Source: an uncultured Phocaeicola sp.
GTDB taxonomy: Bacteria > Bacteroidota > Bacteroidia > Bacteroidales > Bacteroidaceae
NCBI GenBank assembly: GCA_947581855.1
Contig: CANPVZ010000014.1
Location: forward strand, 1 to 64,000
DNA length: 64,000 nucleotides
Direction: 5' to 3'
Below, one piece after another: positions 25,626 to 35,013 of the stretch (position 1 is the first letter of the stretch; each line of letters begins with the position of its first letter). The notes under the pieces are model-generated. The model had not been told where the DNA came from and ran no database searches. It saw nothing but the letters and a program-made list of their open reading frames with translations. Made by a program: the position numbers and the translations under genes.

Positions 25626-25928
25626 TCCGGTCGGCTCGTTGCGGGTTTGGCGGGAGAAAACATATATAATGAAAGACGTTTTCATGCGTTAATCTTCTAC
25701 TATTCGAATCTCGCAAATTCAGAATCTAAAGGGAAGAAAGACAGCAACCGAAGCGTCTGCGTGGTATGATTGTATCCTGCATAAAGTAGATTGGTTCTTA
25801 TGAACCCTTCTGGTTCTTTGCATGTTCATCATACAGGCGTGGGCTGACTGGCGTTGCTTATCCTTTTTAGATGGGCAATGCGAGAGCCTGAATAGTGGGA
25901 TAAGCAGAACAGATTCCCACGCTTTCTT
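25626..25928 (+). ncRNA. candidate structured non-coding RNA
   Basis: Downstream of the promoter at 25588-25619 is about 300 nt with nested complementarity. GTATGA...TCATAC encloses TGCATAAAG...CTTTGCA with a GGTTCTTATGAACC hairpin. Then GCGTGGG (25837) pairs with CCCACGC near 25915, enclosing TGCTTATCC...GGGATAAGCA. Short T-rich sequence follows. No match to tmRNA, RNase P RNA, SRP RNA or a known riboswitch was recognised. It might instead be a long 5' leader of the HTH gene at 26003. The exact ends are guesses. Confidence 0.35.
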
Positions 25929-26002
25929 TATATATTATGTCCTAGTATTAAAACGGTGGCTTCTGTCGGGGAATCTTTCAAGCCAAACATTGCAAAACTA
26001 GT

Positions 26003-26221
26003 ATGCATATTGGTCAGCTTATCAAACAGAAAGTGGAAGAGCGACAGAAGACTGTAGTGTGGCTTGCCCGCGAATTATCGTGCTGTCGTTCCAATGTGTA
26101 TAAAATTTATGAGAAGAGTTCTATTGATACCGATATATTGTTCCGACTCTCTCAGATTCTAGACTATGATTTTTTTAGCGTTTATACGGAAGAAGTACGC
26201 AAGAAGAAATGTTCCCAATAA
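26003..26221 (+). CDS. small XRE-like helix-turn-helix protein
   Basis: 72 residues, nearly all HTH. MHIGQLIKQKVEERQKTVVW is helix 1-2. LARELSCCRSNVYKIYEKSS is the recognition region. The third part, IDTDILFRLSQILDYDFFSVY, is as in XRE/Cro proteins. The tail EEVRKKKCSQ is charged. It probably binds DNA as a dimer, but there is no toxin, phage or restriction gene next to it to suggest the target. The stop codon lies inside the stem of a strong terminator, so it is monocistronic. Confidence 0.8.
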   Translation: MHIGQLIKQKVEERQKTVVWLARELSCCRSNVYKIYEKSSIDTDILFRLSQILDYDFFSVYTEEVRKKKCSQ

Positions 26222-26252
26222 GTATACATGTGTACTTATTGGGGACATGTTT
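26210..26252 (+). terminator. strong terminator overlapping the HTH stop codon
   Basis: TGTTCCCAATAAGTATAC (26210-26227) and GTGTACTTATTGGGGACA (26230-26247) pair over 18 bp with two wobbles, then TGTTTTTG. The stop codon TAA (26219-26221) is inside the left arm. Confidence 0.8.
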
Positions 26253-26361
26253 TTGTATATAGAATGGAAATTCTTACGTTCTTTGTTCTGAATTTTATAA
26301 ATAAATAGTGGCTGGACTTTTAACCTAAGGAATGCTATGTTGAATATTGAGTGTATGTTAT

Positions 26362-26820
26362 ATGAATATAAATATGAAATGGATTGAAAAGGAGTTTCAG
26401 GCATATTTAAAGATGTATCTTTTTTATCGTAAGGCAGATTCTTCTTCATCTTCCATAATTAGGCATTATTTTATGGACCGGTCTATGCTGTTGGTTTCCT
26501 TGTGCGAGTGGGGCTTGAAAATACTGGCGGGACGTAATGGAAGGGCTTATGAAAGGAGCAATAAACTTGATGAATTATTCTATTTGATAAATGAAGAAAC
26601 GCAATGTATGATTATACAATACTTGGGATTATCCGTTGATGAATTTAATGAAGCTATTTCAAAAAATGCCGGTTATTTCAGAGAATCCGGTGGCTATGTT
26701 CGTGACATTCCGTCGATGGATTTATCGTTTCTTGAAAAATTGTTGTATATCATAGCCAGTTTGGTTTTAGAAGAAGAGGACTATTCAAAGGTGAAAAAGT
26801 TATTGCTGGGAAATGATTAA
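26362..26820 (+). CDS. hypothetical protein
   Basis: About 152 residues from the ATG at 26362 (a second ATG at 26374 is possible). It is mostly helical and acidic, with a Ser run (SSSSSIIRHYFMD) and LDELFYLINEETQCMIIQYLGL. No signal peptide, membrane helix or known domain is recognised. It follows the HTH gene and its terminator by 110 bp on the same strand. Composition is AT-rich like the flanking repeat region, so it may be accessory DNA. It is called because the frame is long and ordered, not because of a family match. Confidence 0.55.
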   Translation: MNINMKWIEKEFQAYLKMYLFYRKADSSSSSIIRHYFMDRSMLLVSLCEWGLKILAGRNGRAYERSNKLDELFYLINEETQCMIIQYLGLSVDEFNEAISKNAGYFRESGGYVRDIPSMDLSFLEKLLYIIASLVLEEEDYSKVKKLLLGND

Positions 26821-27060
26821 CACTTTTCTATCGTCTCCGTTTATTTTGTCTGCTTTCTGCTTCTAAGTTTACCTTCGAATCCATCCGGATAAGGATTGAA
26901 AGTTTCTTTGCGGTTAAAAGCACGTAATTAACCGAAATTTTGCGGTTAACTTATGTCTGATCACTACAAAAGTATACATGAATGATAGCTAGGGTTATCC
27001 AAGAAGTCTGAAGGTTTAGATAAAAACTTTTGAGTTAGGACTGACAGGACTCAAGTATAG

Positions 27061-27115
27061 AAAAAAGCGCCACTTTACACCTGGTCTTCATAGGTTAAAG
27101 TGGTACTTTTTATTT
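27061..27115. terminator. bidirectional terminator between the hypothetical gene and uvrA
   Basis: AAAGCGCCACTTTA (27064-27077) pairs with TAAAGTGGTACTTTT (27096-27110), with A-rich and T-rich flanks. It lies between convergent genes and can serve both. Confidence 0.7.
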
Positions 27116-27197
27116 ATTCAGTTACAATCTGTAACTTTATCTAATTCAGATTTGACTTGTTAGACAGCCCTTTTAAACTTGCGAGGAAACTTTTCTT

Positions 27198-29966
27198 TTA
27201 GTCTTCGTGCAGCTTCTCCTGTAAATATTGCCCTGTATAGGAAGCTCCGCAGGCGGCTACTTCTTCCGGTGTTCCGGCTGCTACGAGATTTCCGCCCTTG
27301 CTTCCGCCTTCAGGACCTAAATCTATTACATAGTCGGCACACTTCACCACATCCAGGTTGTGCTCGATGATAATGACGGTATGTCCCTTAGCTATAAGTG
27401 CATCAAATACTTCCAGCAGTTTCTTGATATCGTGGAAGTGAAGCCCGGTAGTGGGCTCATCGAAGACAAAGATGGTAGGTTCTATTTTCTCCAGACTCAG
27501 GAAATAAGCCAGTTTTACGCGCTGGTTCTCTCCGCCGGAGAGCGTAGAGGAAGATTGTCCTAGTTTGATATAGCCTAAACCTACATCCTGCAAAGGTTTC
27601 AGTTTCTTTATGATTTTTGTCTGCTTGTGTTCGGTAAAGAATTCTACGGCTTGGTTGACGGTCATTTGCAGTATGTCGTAGATACTTTGGTCTTTGAACT
27701 TCACTTCCAGCGTATCGCTTTTAAAGCGTTTGCCGTGACATGATTCACACTCCAGTACCAGATCCGCCATGAATTGCATCTCTACCGTCACCGTACCCTC
27801 GCCTTTGCATTCCTCGCAACGGCCTCCTTCGGTGTTGAACGAAAAATAGCCGGCTGTGTAACCCATTTGCTTGGCGAGTGGTTGATCGGCAAACAGTTTG
27901 CGTATCTCGTCATAGGCTTTTACATAGGTAACAGGGTTGCTTCTCGTGGATTTGCCTATCGGATTCTGGTCTACAAATTCGATGTCTTTCATCATGTGGA
28001 TGTCTCCTTCGAGAGAGATGAATTCTCCGGGACGTTCGCTGCTTTCGCTATATTCCCGTTTCAGGGCGCGATAGAAGATGTCACGCACCAAGGTCGATTT
28101 GCCCGAACCGCTGACTCCGGTTACTACCGTCATTACATTGAGCGGGAATTTGACGTCTATGCCGCGCAGGTTATTTTGCCGTGCGCCTTTTATTTCGATA
28201 TAATTGTTCCACTGTCGGTGGGTGGCAGGTACAGGAATTTTTTCTTCTCCCAACAGGTAACGTACAGTATAGCTGTCGCTGCCGGGTTTCAAGTCTTTCA
28301 TGTCGCCTTCGTAAACCACTTCACCGCCCAATCGTCCGGCTTTGGGACCGATATCTATGATGTAGTCGGCGGCACGGATAATTTCTTCATCATGCTCTAC
28401 CACCACCACCGTATTGCCCAGCTCTTGCAGTTGGCGCAGGACTTTAATCAACCTTCCCGTGTCGCGGCTGTGCAATCCGATACTCGGTTCGTCCAAAATA
28501 TAAAGAGAACCTACCAGACTGCTGCCCAATGAGGTGGCGAGGTTGATACGTTGGCTTTCTCCACCGGAGAGCGTATTGCTTAATCGGTTGAGTGTCAGGT
28601 AACCCAGCCCTACGTCTAACAGGAACTGGATGCGGTTGTTTATCTCGGTCAGGATTCGTTTGGCTATAAGCGCTTCGTGCTCGTCGAGTTGCAATTGGTT
28701 GAAAAACTGTTTTAAATCGTAAATGGAGAGGTCTACCAATTCCGAAATGGAACGTCCGCCCACCTTTACATAAGTGGCTTCTTTTTTCAGCCGCGTACCG
28801 TGGCAAACGGGACATACTGTTTTTCCCCGGTAACGTGCCAGCATCACCCGGTATTGAATTTTATATTGGTTTTCTTCAAGCATGCGGAAAAACGAGTCGA
28901 TACAGGTTTTCTCGCGCGGGCCGTGCCAAAGATAATCCTTCTGTTCCTGCGTCAATTCGTAGTAAGGAGTGAAGATGGGGAAGTTGTCTTTTGCCGATTC
29001 GCGTATGAATTCGTCTTTCCATTCGCCCATCTTTTCGCCGCGCCAACATACAACCGCTCCGTCATAAACGCTTAATCCTCGATTGGGGATGACTAGACTC
29101 TCGTCTATTCCGATAATCTTGCCGAATCCTTCGCATTCGGGGCAGGCGCCGATAGGGGAGTTGAATGAAAAAAGCTGGTCGGTAGGTTCTTCGAACTCGA
29201 TGCCGTCCGCTTCGAATTTCTTGGTGAAAGAGTGCAGAATGCCTGCCGGATAAAAACGGAGCAAGCAGGTTCCGTCTCCTTCATAGAAAGCGGTTTCCGC
29301 CGAATCGGTGAGGCGGCTAATGCTGTCTTTGCTGTCGTCACATGTCATACGGTCGATAAGCAGGTATACCACGTCTCCGCCTTGTGGCGCATAATCTTCC
29401 ATACGTACCATTTCGCCGTTTACCTCCAAGCGGTTGAAGCCTTCCTGCATATAGATGCCGAGTTGTTCTTTCAAAGAACGTCCTTCGCGCAATACAATGG
29501 GGGTAAGGACTGTATATTTAGTTCCTTTCGAATAAGAAAGCATGCAGTTTACCACATCTTCCACGGTGTGTTTCTTTACCAATTGTCCGCTGACAGGCGA
29601 ATAGGTTTTTCCTATACGGGAGAACAGTAAACGCAGGTATTCGTAAATCTCGGTGGAGGTGCCTACGGTAGAACGCGGATTGCGGCTGTTCACTTTCTGT
29701 TCGATGGCGATGGCAGGAGGTATACCTTTAATGAAATCGCACTCCGGTTTGCTCATTCTTCCCAAAAACTGACGGGCATACGATGAAAGACTTTCCACAT
29801 ATCGTCGTTGTCCCTCGGCATATAAGGTGTCGAAAGCAAGGGACGATTTACCCGAGCCGGACAATCCGGTAACAACTACCAGTTTGTTACGTGGAATATC
29901 CACGTTGATATTTTTGAGATTATTGACTCTTGCGCCTTGAATTGAAATATATTTGCTGTCTGCCAT
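27198..29966 (-). CDS. uvrA: excinuclease ABC subunit A
   Basis: A 922-residue UvrA, the DNA-damage-sensing ATPase of nucleotide excision repair. It has two ABC modules, each with a P-loop ([20 protein letters not shown] and [10 protein letters not shown]), an ABC signature (LSGGESQRI and LSGGENQRV) and a Walker B ([12 protein letters not shown] and [12 protein letters not shown]). Zinc-finger cysteines are [24 protein letters not shown] and CESCHGKRF. The in-frame ATG at 29993 overlaps the -7 promoter element, so [17 protein letters not shown] is the start. uvrB is not in the window. Bacteroidales often have two uvrA genes, and which one this is cannot be told. Confidence 0.96.
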   Translation of the reverse strand: MADSKYISIQGARVNNLKNINVDIPRNKLVVVTGLSGSGKSSLAFDTLYAEGQRRYVESLSSYARQFLGRMSKPECDFIKGIPPAIAIEQKVNSRNPRSTVGTSTEIYEYLRLLFSRIGKTYSPVSGQLVKKHTVEDVVNCMLSYSKGTKYTVLTPIVLREGRSLKEQLGIYMQEGFNRLEVNGEMVRMEDYAPQGGDVVYLLIDRMTCDDSKDSISRLTDSAETAFYEGDGTCLLRFYPAGILHSFTKKFEADGIEFEEPTDQLFSFNSPIGACPECEGFGKIIGIDESLVIPNRGLSVYDGAVVCWRGEKMGEWKDEFIRESAKDNFPIFTPYYELTQEQKDYLWHGPREKTCIDSFFRMLEENQYKIQYRVMLARYRGKTVCPVCHGTRLKKEATYVKVGGRSISELVDLSIYDLKQFFNQLQLDEHEALIAKRILTEINNRIQFLLDVGLGYLTLNRLSNTLSGGESQRINLATSLGSSLVGSLYILDEPSIGLHSRDTGRLIKVLRQLQELGNTVVVVEHDEEIIRAADYIIDIGPKAGRLGGEVVYEGDMKDLKPGSDSYTVRYLLGEEKIPVPATHRQWNNYIEIKGARQNNLRGIDVKFPLNVMTVVTGVSGSGKSTLVRDIFYRALKREYSESSERPGEFISLEGDIHMMKDIEFVDQNPIGKSTRSNPVTYVKAYDEIRKLFADQPLAKQMGYTAGYFSFNTEGGRCEECKGEGTVTVEMQFMADLVLECESCHGKRFKSDTLEVKFKDQSIYDILQMTVNQAVEFFTEHKQTKIIKKLKPLQDVGLGYIKLGQSSSTLSGGENQRVKLAYFLSLEKIEPTIFVFDEPTTGLHFHDIKKLLEVFDALIAKGHTVIIIEHNLDVVKCADYVIDLGPEGGSKGGNLVAAGTPEEVAACGASYTGQYLQEKLHED

Positions 29967-29990
29967 ACCTGTTTCTTCAGAATTAATGTG

Positions 29991-29998
29991 CAAAGATA
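29991..29998 (-). promoter_or_regulatory. -7 element of uvrA
   Basis: TATCTTTG followed by C on the minus strand, about 24 bp before the chosen ATG. No clear -33 element and no obvious LexA-type operator were noticed. Confidence 0.55.
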
Positions 29999-30199
29999 CT
30001 GTTTTTCTTATTTGGATGTTTCGTAAGCAAACTTCTTTTTAGAGAAAACAAGTATTGTTACAACAGTTTTGTATCAAATATTATGATACATTCAGCTCGA
30101 ATATTGTGAGTCCGTTTGTACATACGATGTGATACATTCGCGACAGACAATACTGTATTGTTGTGGCAGGCTATCCCTCATAATCAGGTTGAGGAAACA

Positions 30200-30280
30200 A
30201 CTTCGTTAGTTATGAGTGAGCACTTCGTTCGTTATACGTGTTACAACTTCGTTTGTTAAACACGCTGACTTCGTTAGTTA
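30200..30280 (+). repeat. four copies of ACTTCGTTNGTTA
   Basis: The 13-bp motif recurs at 30200, 30222, 30246 and 30268, spaced 22-24 bp (about two helical turns). It could be a decayed tandem repeat or a multi-site operator. Apart from the gene fragment at 30423-30548, the 29999-30560 gap shows nothing else. Confidence 0.6.
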
Positions 30281-30422
30281 TGCAGCCTTGTAAGGTAAGT
30301 TGTCTTTTGTTGCGTTGGCTAGGTGTTAAGCTCAGGTGAGGAAAGGTTTCAACTGAAAAATGTATTTGTACATACACATCTTTTATGTTGGATAATAAGT
30401 GTGACTGCCCGTTTGTATGTAG

Positions 30423-30548
30423 CTTTGTTGCGGTAAATTTATTCAAGAACAATATGATTCGATAGCCGGAAGCCGGATCGTAGTAGGAACCATTGTAGCC
30501 CTGCTTATGGTATGTGGTTCTGTATATCTTTTAAAAAGCTGGTTATAA
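30423..30548 (+). pseudogene. 3' fragment of a small membrane-protein gene
   Basis: An open stretch with no start codon, from just after a TAG to a TAA. It encodes about 41 residues: FIQEQYDSIAGSR, then a hydrophobic helix (IVVGTIVALLMVCGSVYLL) and KSWL. The membrane-helix pattern suggests the tail of a former gene whose front was deleted; the parent is not recognised. Confidence 0.45.
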
Positions 30549-30560
30549 GGTAACGCTACT

Positions 30561-31328
30561 TCATTTTTGCTTCTCCGTAAGATATTTCCAATATCGGGTG
30601 GGCATGTCTTTTTTTTGTTTTCTTGGGTTCATCCGCTCTTTGATGCAGATGGCTTTGAAATAAGTACGCCATAATTCCTGAAACAGTTTCTCATCTTTTG
30701 CCATTAACTCTTCGTTGAGCTTGCCGGTGAGGAAGTGCGGAAGCTTTTCGGCAAAGCTCACACGGGTCAGCGTTTCTTTGTCATAATAATAACCATAGTC
30801 GCGGCGTTTGTCGTAAATCAGGAAAGGCTGGTCGGCAAAACGATCTTTGAAATGAGAAATGCCTAAAGCTATAACGTTGTAAAGAGGTTCGTGTAAAGCG
30901 AAATAAGTGCCGTCTGTCGCTTTTTGGAAACGGACGAATTGTAGCATCCGGTGTCGTTCGTGCATTACTTTGCGATAGGTGTTGGTGACCATCAATACAT
31001 CTTCGTCGGCAAAATTGGTTTCGATACTTCGTGGAGAATCCACCGTTTTACGGATATACCGGAACAATGGCATGTCCAGTTCCGGCAATTCGGAGAGGTA
31101 ACTGATTGTAAGGCAGGAGAGGGCAGCGGCGGAAAGTTTCTTTCGCAAAGCTTTCCACACCCGTCGCGCTTTTGCCTCGTCCGTTATCACCGTATGAGTC
31201 TCTTCACAAAAGAGCGGAAGCTGTTCCCCTTCTCCCAGCAATACGTCGGGAAAAGTTTTGCGAGAATAAGCGTCGAAGACAGCAGTTAATATCCCGTCAA
31301 AAGTCCGGTCGTACAGATAAACAATCAT
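30561..31328 (-). CDS. TIGR03915/DUF4130-family DNA metabolism protein
   Basis: A 255-residue protein with the N-terminus MIVYLYDRTFDGILTAVFDAY characteristic of the family, and an SFAEKLPHFLTGKLNEELM block later. Elsewhere this domain is found beside or fused to UdgX-type uracil-DNA-glycosylase-like proteins, hence the assumed DNA-repair role; no reaction is established. It overlaps the radical-SAM gene by 4 bp (ATGA), so the two are co-translated and probably work together. No metal-binding cysteine cluster is seen in it. Confidence 0.85.
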   Translation of the reverse strand: MIVYLYDRTFDGILTAVFDAYSRKTFPDVLLGEGEQLPLFCEETHTVITDEAKARRVWKALRKKLSAAALSCLTISYLSELPELDMPLFRYIRKTVDSPRSIETNFADEDVLMVTNTYRKVMHERHRMLQFVRFQKATDGTYFALHEPLYNVIALGISHFKDRFADQPFLIYDKRRDYGYYYDKETLTRVSFAEKLPHFLTGKLNEELMAKDEKLFQELWRTYFKAICIKERMNPRKQKKDMPTRYWKYLTEKQK

Positions 31329-32593
31329 GGTTCGTCGGGGAATTGAAAAGAGAGTTGCCTGTCGTCCGTTTTCTTTTTGGGGGCAGGTAACAGCAGCTCC
31401 CTCACTCTTTCGGGGCGCAATTCGTTCACGCCTCTGGCTTCCAGTTCGCCGCAGGTGATAAAATATTTTGCTTTCTTCATCACTACACCCATCTTTTTAA
31501 GATGATAACTTGTCAGGCGACCAAAACGGCGGGAAGAAACAATGAGGCGTGCCGATTTGACTCCCACGCCGGGGATACGAAGAATCATTTCGTAGTCCGC
31601 CTTATTGATATCTACCGGAAAACATTCGGGATGGCGTAACGCCCACGATAATTTGGGGTCTATTTCTAAATCCAGGTCGGGATGTGCGTCGTTCACTATT
31701 TCATCGACCTTAAATTGATAGAAACGCAATAACCAGTCTGCCTGATATAAACGGTTCTCTCGCACTAAAGGCGGTTGCTTCAATACGGGTAGTCTCTTAT
31801 CGTACGTATTGACGGCAATATATCCCGAATAATAGACCCTTCGCATGGTAGGGCGCGCATATAGAGTTGATGAAAGATGGAGGATATCTTTGTCGCTGTC
31901 GGCGGTGGCTCCTACTATCATCTGTGTACTTTGTCCGGCAGGTACAAAGCGCGGTGCGTAGCGGAATTTCTTTCGTTCTTCCGAACTTTCCAATACACCT
32001 TGTTGGATAAACTTCATCGGTTGGAACACACTTTGGAAATCTTTCTCGGGTGCCAGTCTTTTTAACGAGTCCTCGTTGGGGATTTCAATATTTACGCTCA
32101 TACGGTCGGCATAGCGTCCGGCTTCGTTGATAAGCTCACGGCTTGCTCCCGGAATACTTTTCAAATGAATATATCCGTTGAAGCGGTGGATTGTACGCAG
32201 GTCTTTCACAATGCGTACCAAACGTTCCATGGTATAATCAGGGTTACGAACCACTCCGGAACTGAGAAACAATCCTTCTATATAATTACGCCTGTAAAAC
32301 TCCATAGTCAGTTCTACCAATTCGGTAACCGACAGTGTGGCGCGGGGAATATCGTTGCTGCGTCGATTGATGCAATAGGCACAATCGTAAATACAATAAT
32401 TGGTGAGCATGATTTTGAGTAGCGAGATACACCGTCCGTCGTCCGAAAAGCTGTGGCAAATGCCGATGCCGCCCAGTGTGTTGCCTACGCCGCCTTGTTT
32501 GTTGGAACGCACCGTTCCACTCGACGAGCACGAGACATCGTACTTGGCCGATTCGGTGAGTATGCGTAATTTCTCTAAAGTCTGTTCCGTCAT
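31325..32593 (-). CDS. putative DNA modification/repair radical SAM protein (TIGR03916-like)
   Basis: A 422-residue radical SAM enzyme. The [4Fe-4S] motif is NYCIYDCAYC (C-x3-C-x2-C) near residue 70. A TIM-barrel-like core follows, with LFLSSGVVRNPDYT and GYIHLKSIPG. At the C-terminus is a helix-hairpin-helix DNA-binding motif, ILRIPGVGVKSARLIVSSRR, near residue 345. A radical SAM domain joined to HhH fits an enzyme acting on DNA. It is the first gene of a two-gene operon with the DUF4130 protein. The lesion or base acted on is unknown. Confidence 0.88.
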   Translation of the reverse strand: MTEQTLEKLRILTESAKYDVSCSSSGTVRSNKQGGVGNTLGGIGICHSFSDDGRCISLLKIMLTNYCIYDCAYCINRRSNDIPRATLSVTELVELTMEFYRRNYIEGLFLSSGVVRNPDYTMERLVRIVKDLRTIHRFNGYIHLKSIPGASRELINEAGRYADRMSVNIEIPNEDSLKRLAPEKDFQSVFQPMKFIQQGVLESSEERKKFRYAPRFVPAGQSTQMIVGATADSDKDILHLSSTLYARPTMRRVYYSGYIAVNTYDKRLPVLKQPPLVRENRLYQADWLLRFYQFKVDEIVNDAHPDLDLEIDPKLSWALRHPECFPVDINKADYEMILRIPGVGVKSARLIVSSRRFGRLTSYHLKKMGVVMKKAKYFITCGELEARGVNELRPERVRELLLPAPKKKTDDRQLSFQFPDEP

Positions 32594-32730
32594 GGGTTTG
32601 ACATTATCTGCTGTTTCGTTTGTTTAAAAATTCACTTTTGGTGATAAGGTAACAATCATGCTACTTATATCGTCTGTTTAGTATGGGTTAAATGAGGCGA
32701 TAAAAGTAGTGCTATTTTCTTATATGAAGA

Positions 32731-32770
32731 AAGAGAAGAAGTGAAAAAACTTTCTCTTCTTCTCTTTTTT
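32731..32770 (-). terminator. terminator of the thioredoxin gene
   Basis: AAGAGAAGAAG (32731-32741) pairs with CTTCTTCTCTT (32756-32766). It lies 20 bp past the thioredoxin stop on the minus strand. Confidence 0.6.
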
Positions 32771-32789
32771 CCGTAAAAGTGATAGTGTT

Positions 32790-33257
32790 TTATTTGATAT
32801 TCAATAAAGTATCATCTATCATTTTTTTCAGTTCATTCTTCGGCATGGCTCCCTGAGTGGTTTTCGGTTTCCCGTTTAACGGAACCCAGAGAAGAGTAGG
32901 AATGCTGCGGATGCCAAATGCAGCAGCCAGATCTTGTTCTTTATCTACGTCTACTTTGTAGATGTAGATTTTGCCTTCATACTCTTTTGCTAAATCCTCT
33001 AATACAGGGGCTAAAGCCTTACAAGGGCCACACCATGTGGCGTAAAAATCAACAATACAAGGCTTATCTCCTTCGTATTTCCAGTCGTTGGGATTCGCTT
33101 CGTAGTTGTACACTTTCTTTAAAAACTCCGCTTTTGTTAAATGGGTCAATTCCATATCGGCTCCTTTCTTTTGTTGTGTACCTTCTTTGTTTCCGGAACA
33201 TGCTGTTACCGTGATTAGCAGACAAAGAACGGTCAAAATTGGTTTAATACTTTTCAT
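32790..33257 (-). CDS. thioredoxin-fold lipoprotein
   Basis: 155 residues. A lipoprotein signal peptide (VLCLLITVTAC, lipidated Cys near residue 20) precedes a linker rich in Lys and Glu and then a complete thioredoxin domain. The active site is FYATWCGPCKALAP (CGPC). The cis-Pro is in IRSIPTLLW. It should face the periplasm from a membrane anchor and handle disulfides there. The in-frame ATG at 33284 lies inside the -7 box at 33282-33289, which supports the start at 33257. It stands alone with a terminator. Confidence 0.88.
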   Translation of the reverse strand: MKSIKPILTVLCLLITVTACSGNKEGTQQKKGADMELTHLTKAEFLKKVYNYEANPNDWKYEGDKPCIVDFYATWCGPCKALAPVLEDLAKEYEGKIYIYKVDVDKEQDLAAAFGIRSIPTLLWVPLNGKPKTTQGAMPKNELKKMIDDTLLNIK

Positions 33258-33281
33258 AATCGTCTCGTTTTTTATTGAGAA

Positions 33282-33289
33282 CAAAGATA
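33282..33289 (-). promoter_or_regulatory. -7 element of the thioredoxin gene
   Basis: TATCTTTG on the minus strand, 24 bp before the ATG. Confidence 0.6.
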
Positions 33290-33480
33290 TTATCCTTTTT
33301 GCTCAAAAGAAATGGTGAAATTCCATTATAAATTAGCTATATTTCCTAAAAGGTGGTTTTGGGATTGTTTTTTATTTGTCGGGAGCGTTTTTTAGGCTGT
33401 ATTTATAGCGACAGTTGTTGTTTCTGTTATCCCTATGATTTTTCTCTTGTTAATTTAGGGCAAATTCAACCTGTAAGCAT

Positions 33481-33488
33481 TATCTTTG
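33481..33488 (+). promoter_or_regulatory. -7 element of the second GHL10 gene
   Basis: TATCTTTG followed by CC, 16 bp before the ATG at 33505. No matching -33 element is seen. Confidence 0.55.
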
Positions 33489-33504
33489 CCTCCATAATAA
33501 AAGT

Positions 33505-35013
33505 ATGAAGAAACCTATGAATCGAAGACATTTTACACTATTCCTTCTTTTTCTTTTTACCATAGCCGGCCTCACGGCTCAGACTTATCCCAAGCGTGAG
33601 TTCCGGGGTGCGTGGATTCAGGCAGTAAACGGACAGTTTCAGGGAATGGCTCCCGACAAAATGCGCCAAGTATTAATCGAACAATTGAATAGTCTGCAAG
33701 CCGCAGGCATTAATGCCATTATTTTTCAGGTACGTCCCGAAGCCGATGCACTTTATCAGTCCACTTATGAGCCTTGGAGCCGTTTTCTTACCGGTGTGCA
33801 GGGAAAAGCTCCTTCGCCGGTATGGGATCCTTTGCAATTTATGATCGACGAATGCCATAAACGTAATATGGAACTGCATGCATGGATAAATCCTTACCGC
33901 GCCAAAACGAAAGGAACGACCACATTGTCCGGTAATCATCCGTCTAAGTTTTATCCCGAACAATTTTTCTCTTATGACGGACAGTTGTTTTTCGACCCTG
34001 GTTATCCCGAGAACATCAATTATATCTGTAAAATTGTGAAAGACATTGTTTCCCGTTACGATGTCGACGGGTTGCATATGGATGATTATTTTTATCCCTA
34101 TCCGGTATCGGGACTGGCGATTCCGGATGATGTCAGCTTTGCCCGTTACGGCCGCGGATATGCCGATAGGAATGATTGGCGCCGGGATAATGTAAGCCGT
34201 TTGGTTAAAGCCGTACACGAAACTGTACATCAGTGTAAACCGTGGGTGAAGTTTGGCATTTCGCCTTTCGGCATATACCGGAACAAGAAGAGTGCTTCGA
34301 ATGGAAGTGATACCAACGGATTGCAGAATTATGATGACTTATATGCCGATATTCTTTTATGGGTGGATAAAGGATGGATGGATTATAATATCCCACAGAT
34401 TTATTGGGAGATAGGACATCCGGCCGCAGACTATGAAACCTTGATTTATTGGTGGGCCGACCATGCGAAGAACCGTCCTCTCTTTATCGGGCAGGATGTG
34501 ATGCGTACGGTTAAAAATGCCGATCGGCAAAATCCGGCTATTCACCAGCAGGCTCGTAAGATGCAGTTGCAACGGTCGTTAGCTTCGGTCGGGGGAAGTT
34601 GCCAGTGGCCTGCCAGTGCAGTAGTCGACAATGCAGGTAATTATCGGGATGCATTGATACAAAGTTATCATCGTTATCCGGCTCTAATGCCAAAGTTCCC
34701 GTTTATAGATGATAAGGCTCCTTCGAAAGTACGGAAAGTAAAACCTGTGTGGACGGAAGATGGTTTGATTCTTTTTTGGAGTGCTCCCAAAGCTAAAACA
34801 GAAATGGATAGGGCCGTTCAGTATGTGGTTTACCGTTTTGAAAAAGGAGAGAAAGTGAACTTGGAAGACCCCTCCAAGATTGTGACTATTACACGTAATA
34901 CATTTTATCCGCTTCCGTATGATGACGGTAAAACAAAATACCGTTATGTGGTAACTGCCTTGGACCGTTTACAGAACGAATCGAAAGGAGCCAAGAAAAC
35001 GGTGAAGCTTTAA
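33505..35013 (+). CDS. GHL10 (DUF187) glycoside-hydrolase-like protein
   Basis: A 502-residue secreted protein and a paralogue of the one at 17216-18964. The signal peptide ends near residue 25 (IAGLTAQ). GHL10 motifs are REFRGAWIQAVNGQFQGM, NAIIFQVRPEADALY, MELHAWINPYRAK and YDVDGLHMDDYFYPYP, with the Asp pair expected in the active site. A short FN3-like C-terminal domain (about 410-500) follows, but there is no sorting-type tail, unlike the paralogue. It is probably periplasmic or a surface enzyme on a glycan. It is monocistronic. Confidence 0.88.
   Translation: MKKPMNRRHFTLFLLFLFTIAGLTAQTYPKREFRGAWIQAVNGQFQGMAPDKMRQVLIEQLNSLQAAGINAIIFQVRPEADALYQSTYEPWSRFLTGVQGKAPSPVWDPLQFMIDECHKRNMELHAWINPYRAKTKGTTTLSGNHPSKFYPEQFFSYDGQLFFDPGYPENINYICKIVKDIVSRYDVDGLHMDDYFYPYPVSGLAIPDDVSFARYGRGYADRNDWRRDNVSRLVKAVHETVHQCKPWVKFGISPFGIYRNKKSASNGSDTNGLQNYDDLYADILLWVDKGWMDYNIPQIYWEIGHPAADYETLIYWWADHAKNRPLFIGQDVMRTVKNADRQNPAIHQQARKMQLQRSLASVGGSCQWPASAVVDNAGNYRDALIQSYHRYPALMPKFPFIDDKAPSKVRKVKPVWTEDGLILFWSAPKAKTEMDRAVQYVVYRFEKGEKVNLEDPSKIVTITRNTFYPLPYDDGKTKYRYVVTALDRLQNESKGAKKTVKL

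Noticed and set aside
25626-25928. tmRNA or RNase P RNA
   Set aside because: GGGCTGACTGGC looks a little like a tmRNA 5' end, but there is no tRNA-like 3' half, no tag frame and none of the RNase P conserved boxes.
27774-28532. 252-codon frame antisense to uvrA
   Set aside because: The minus-strand frame carries all UvrA motifs; the antisense frame has none of its own.
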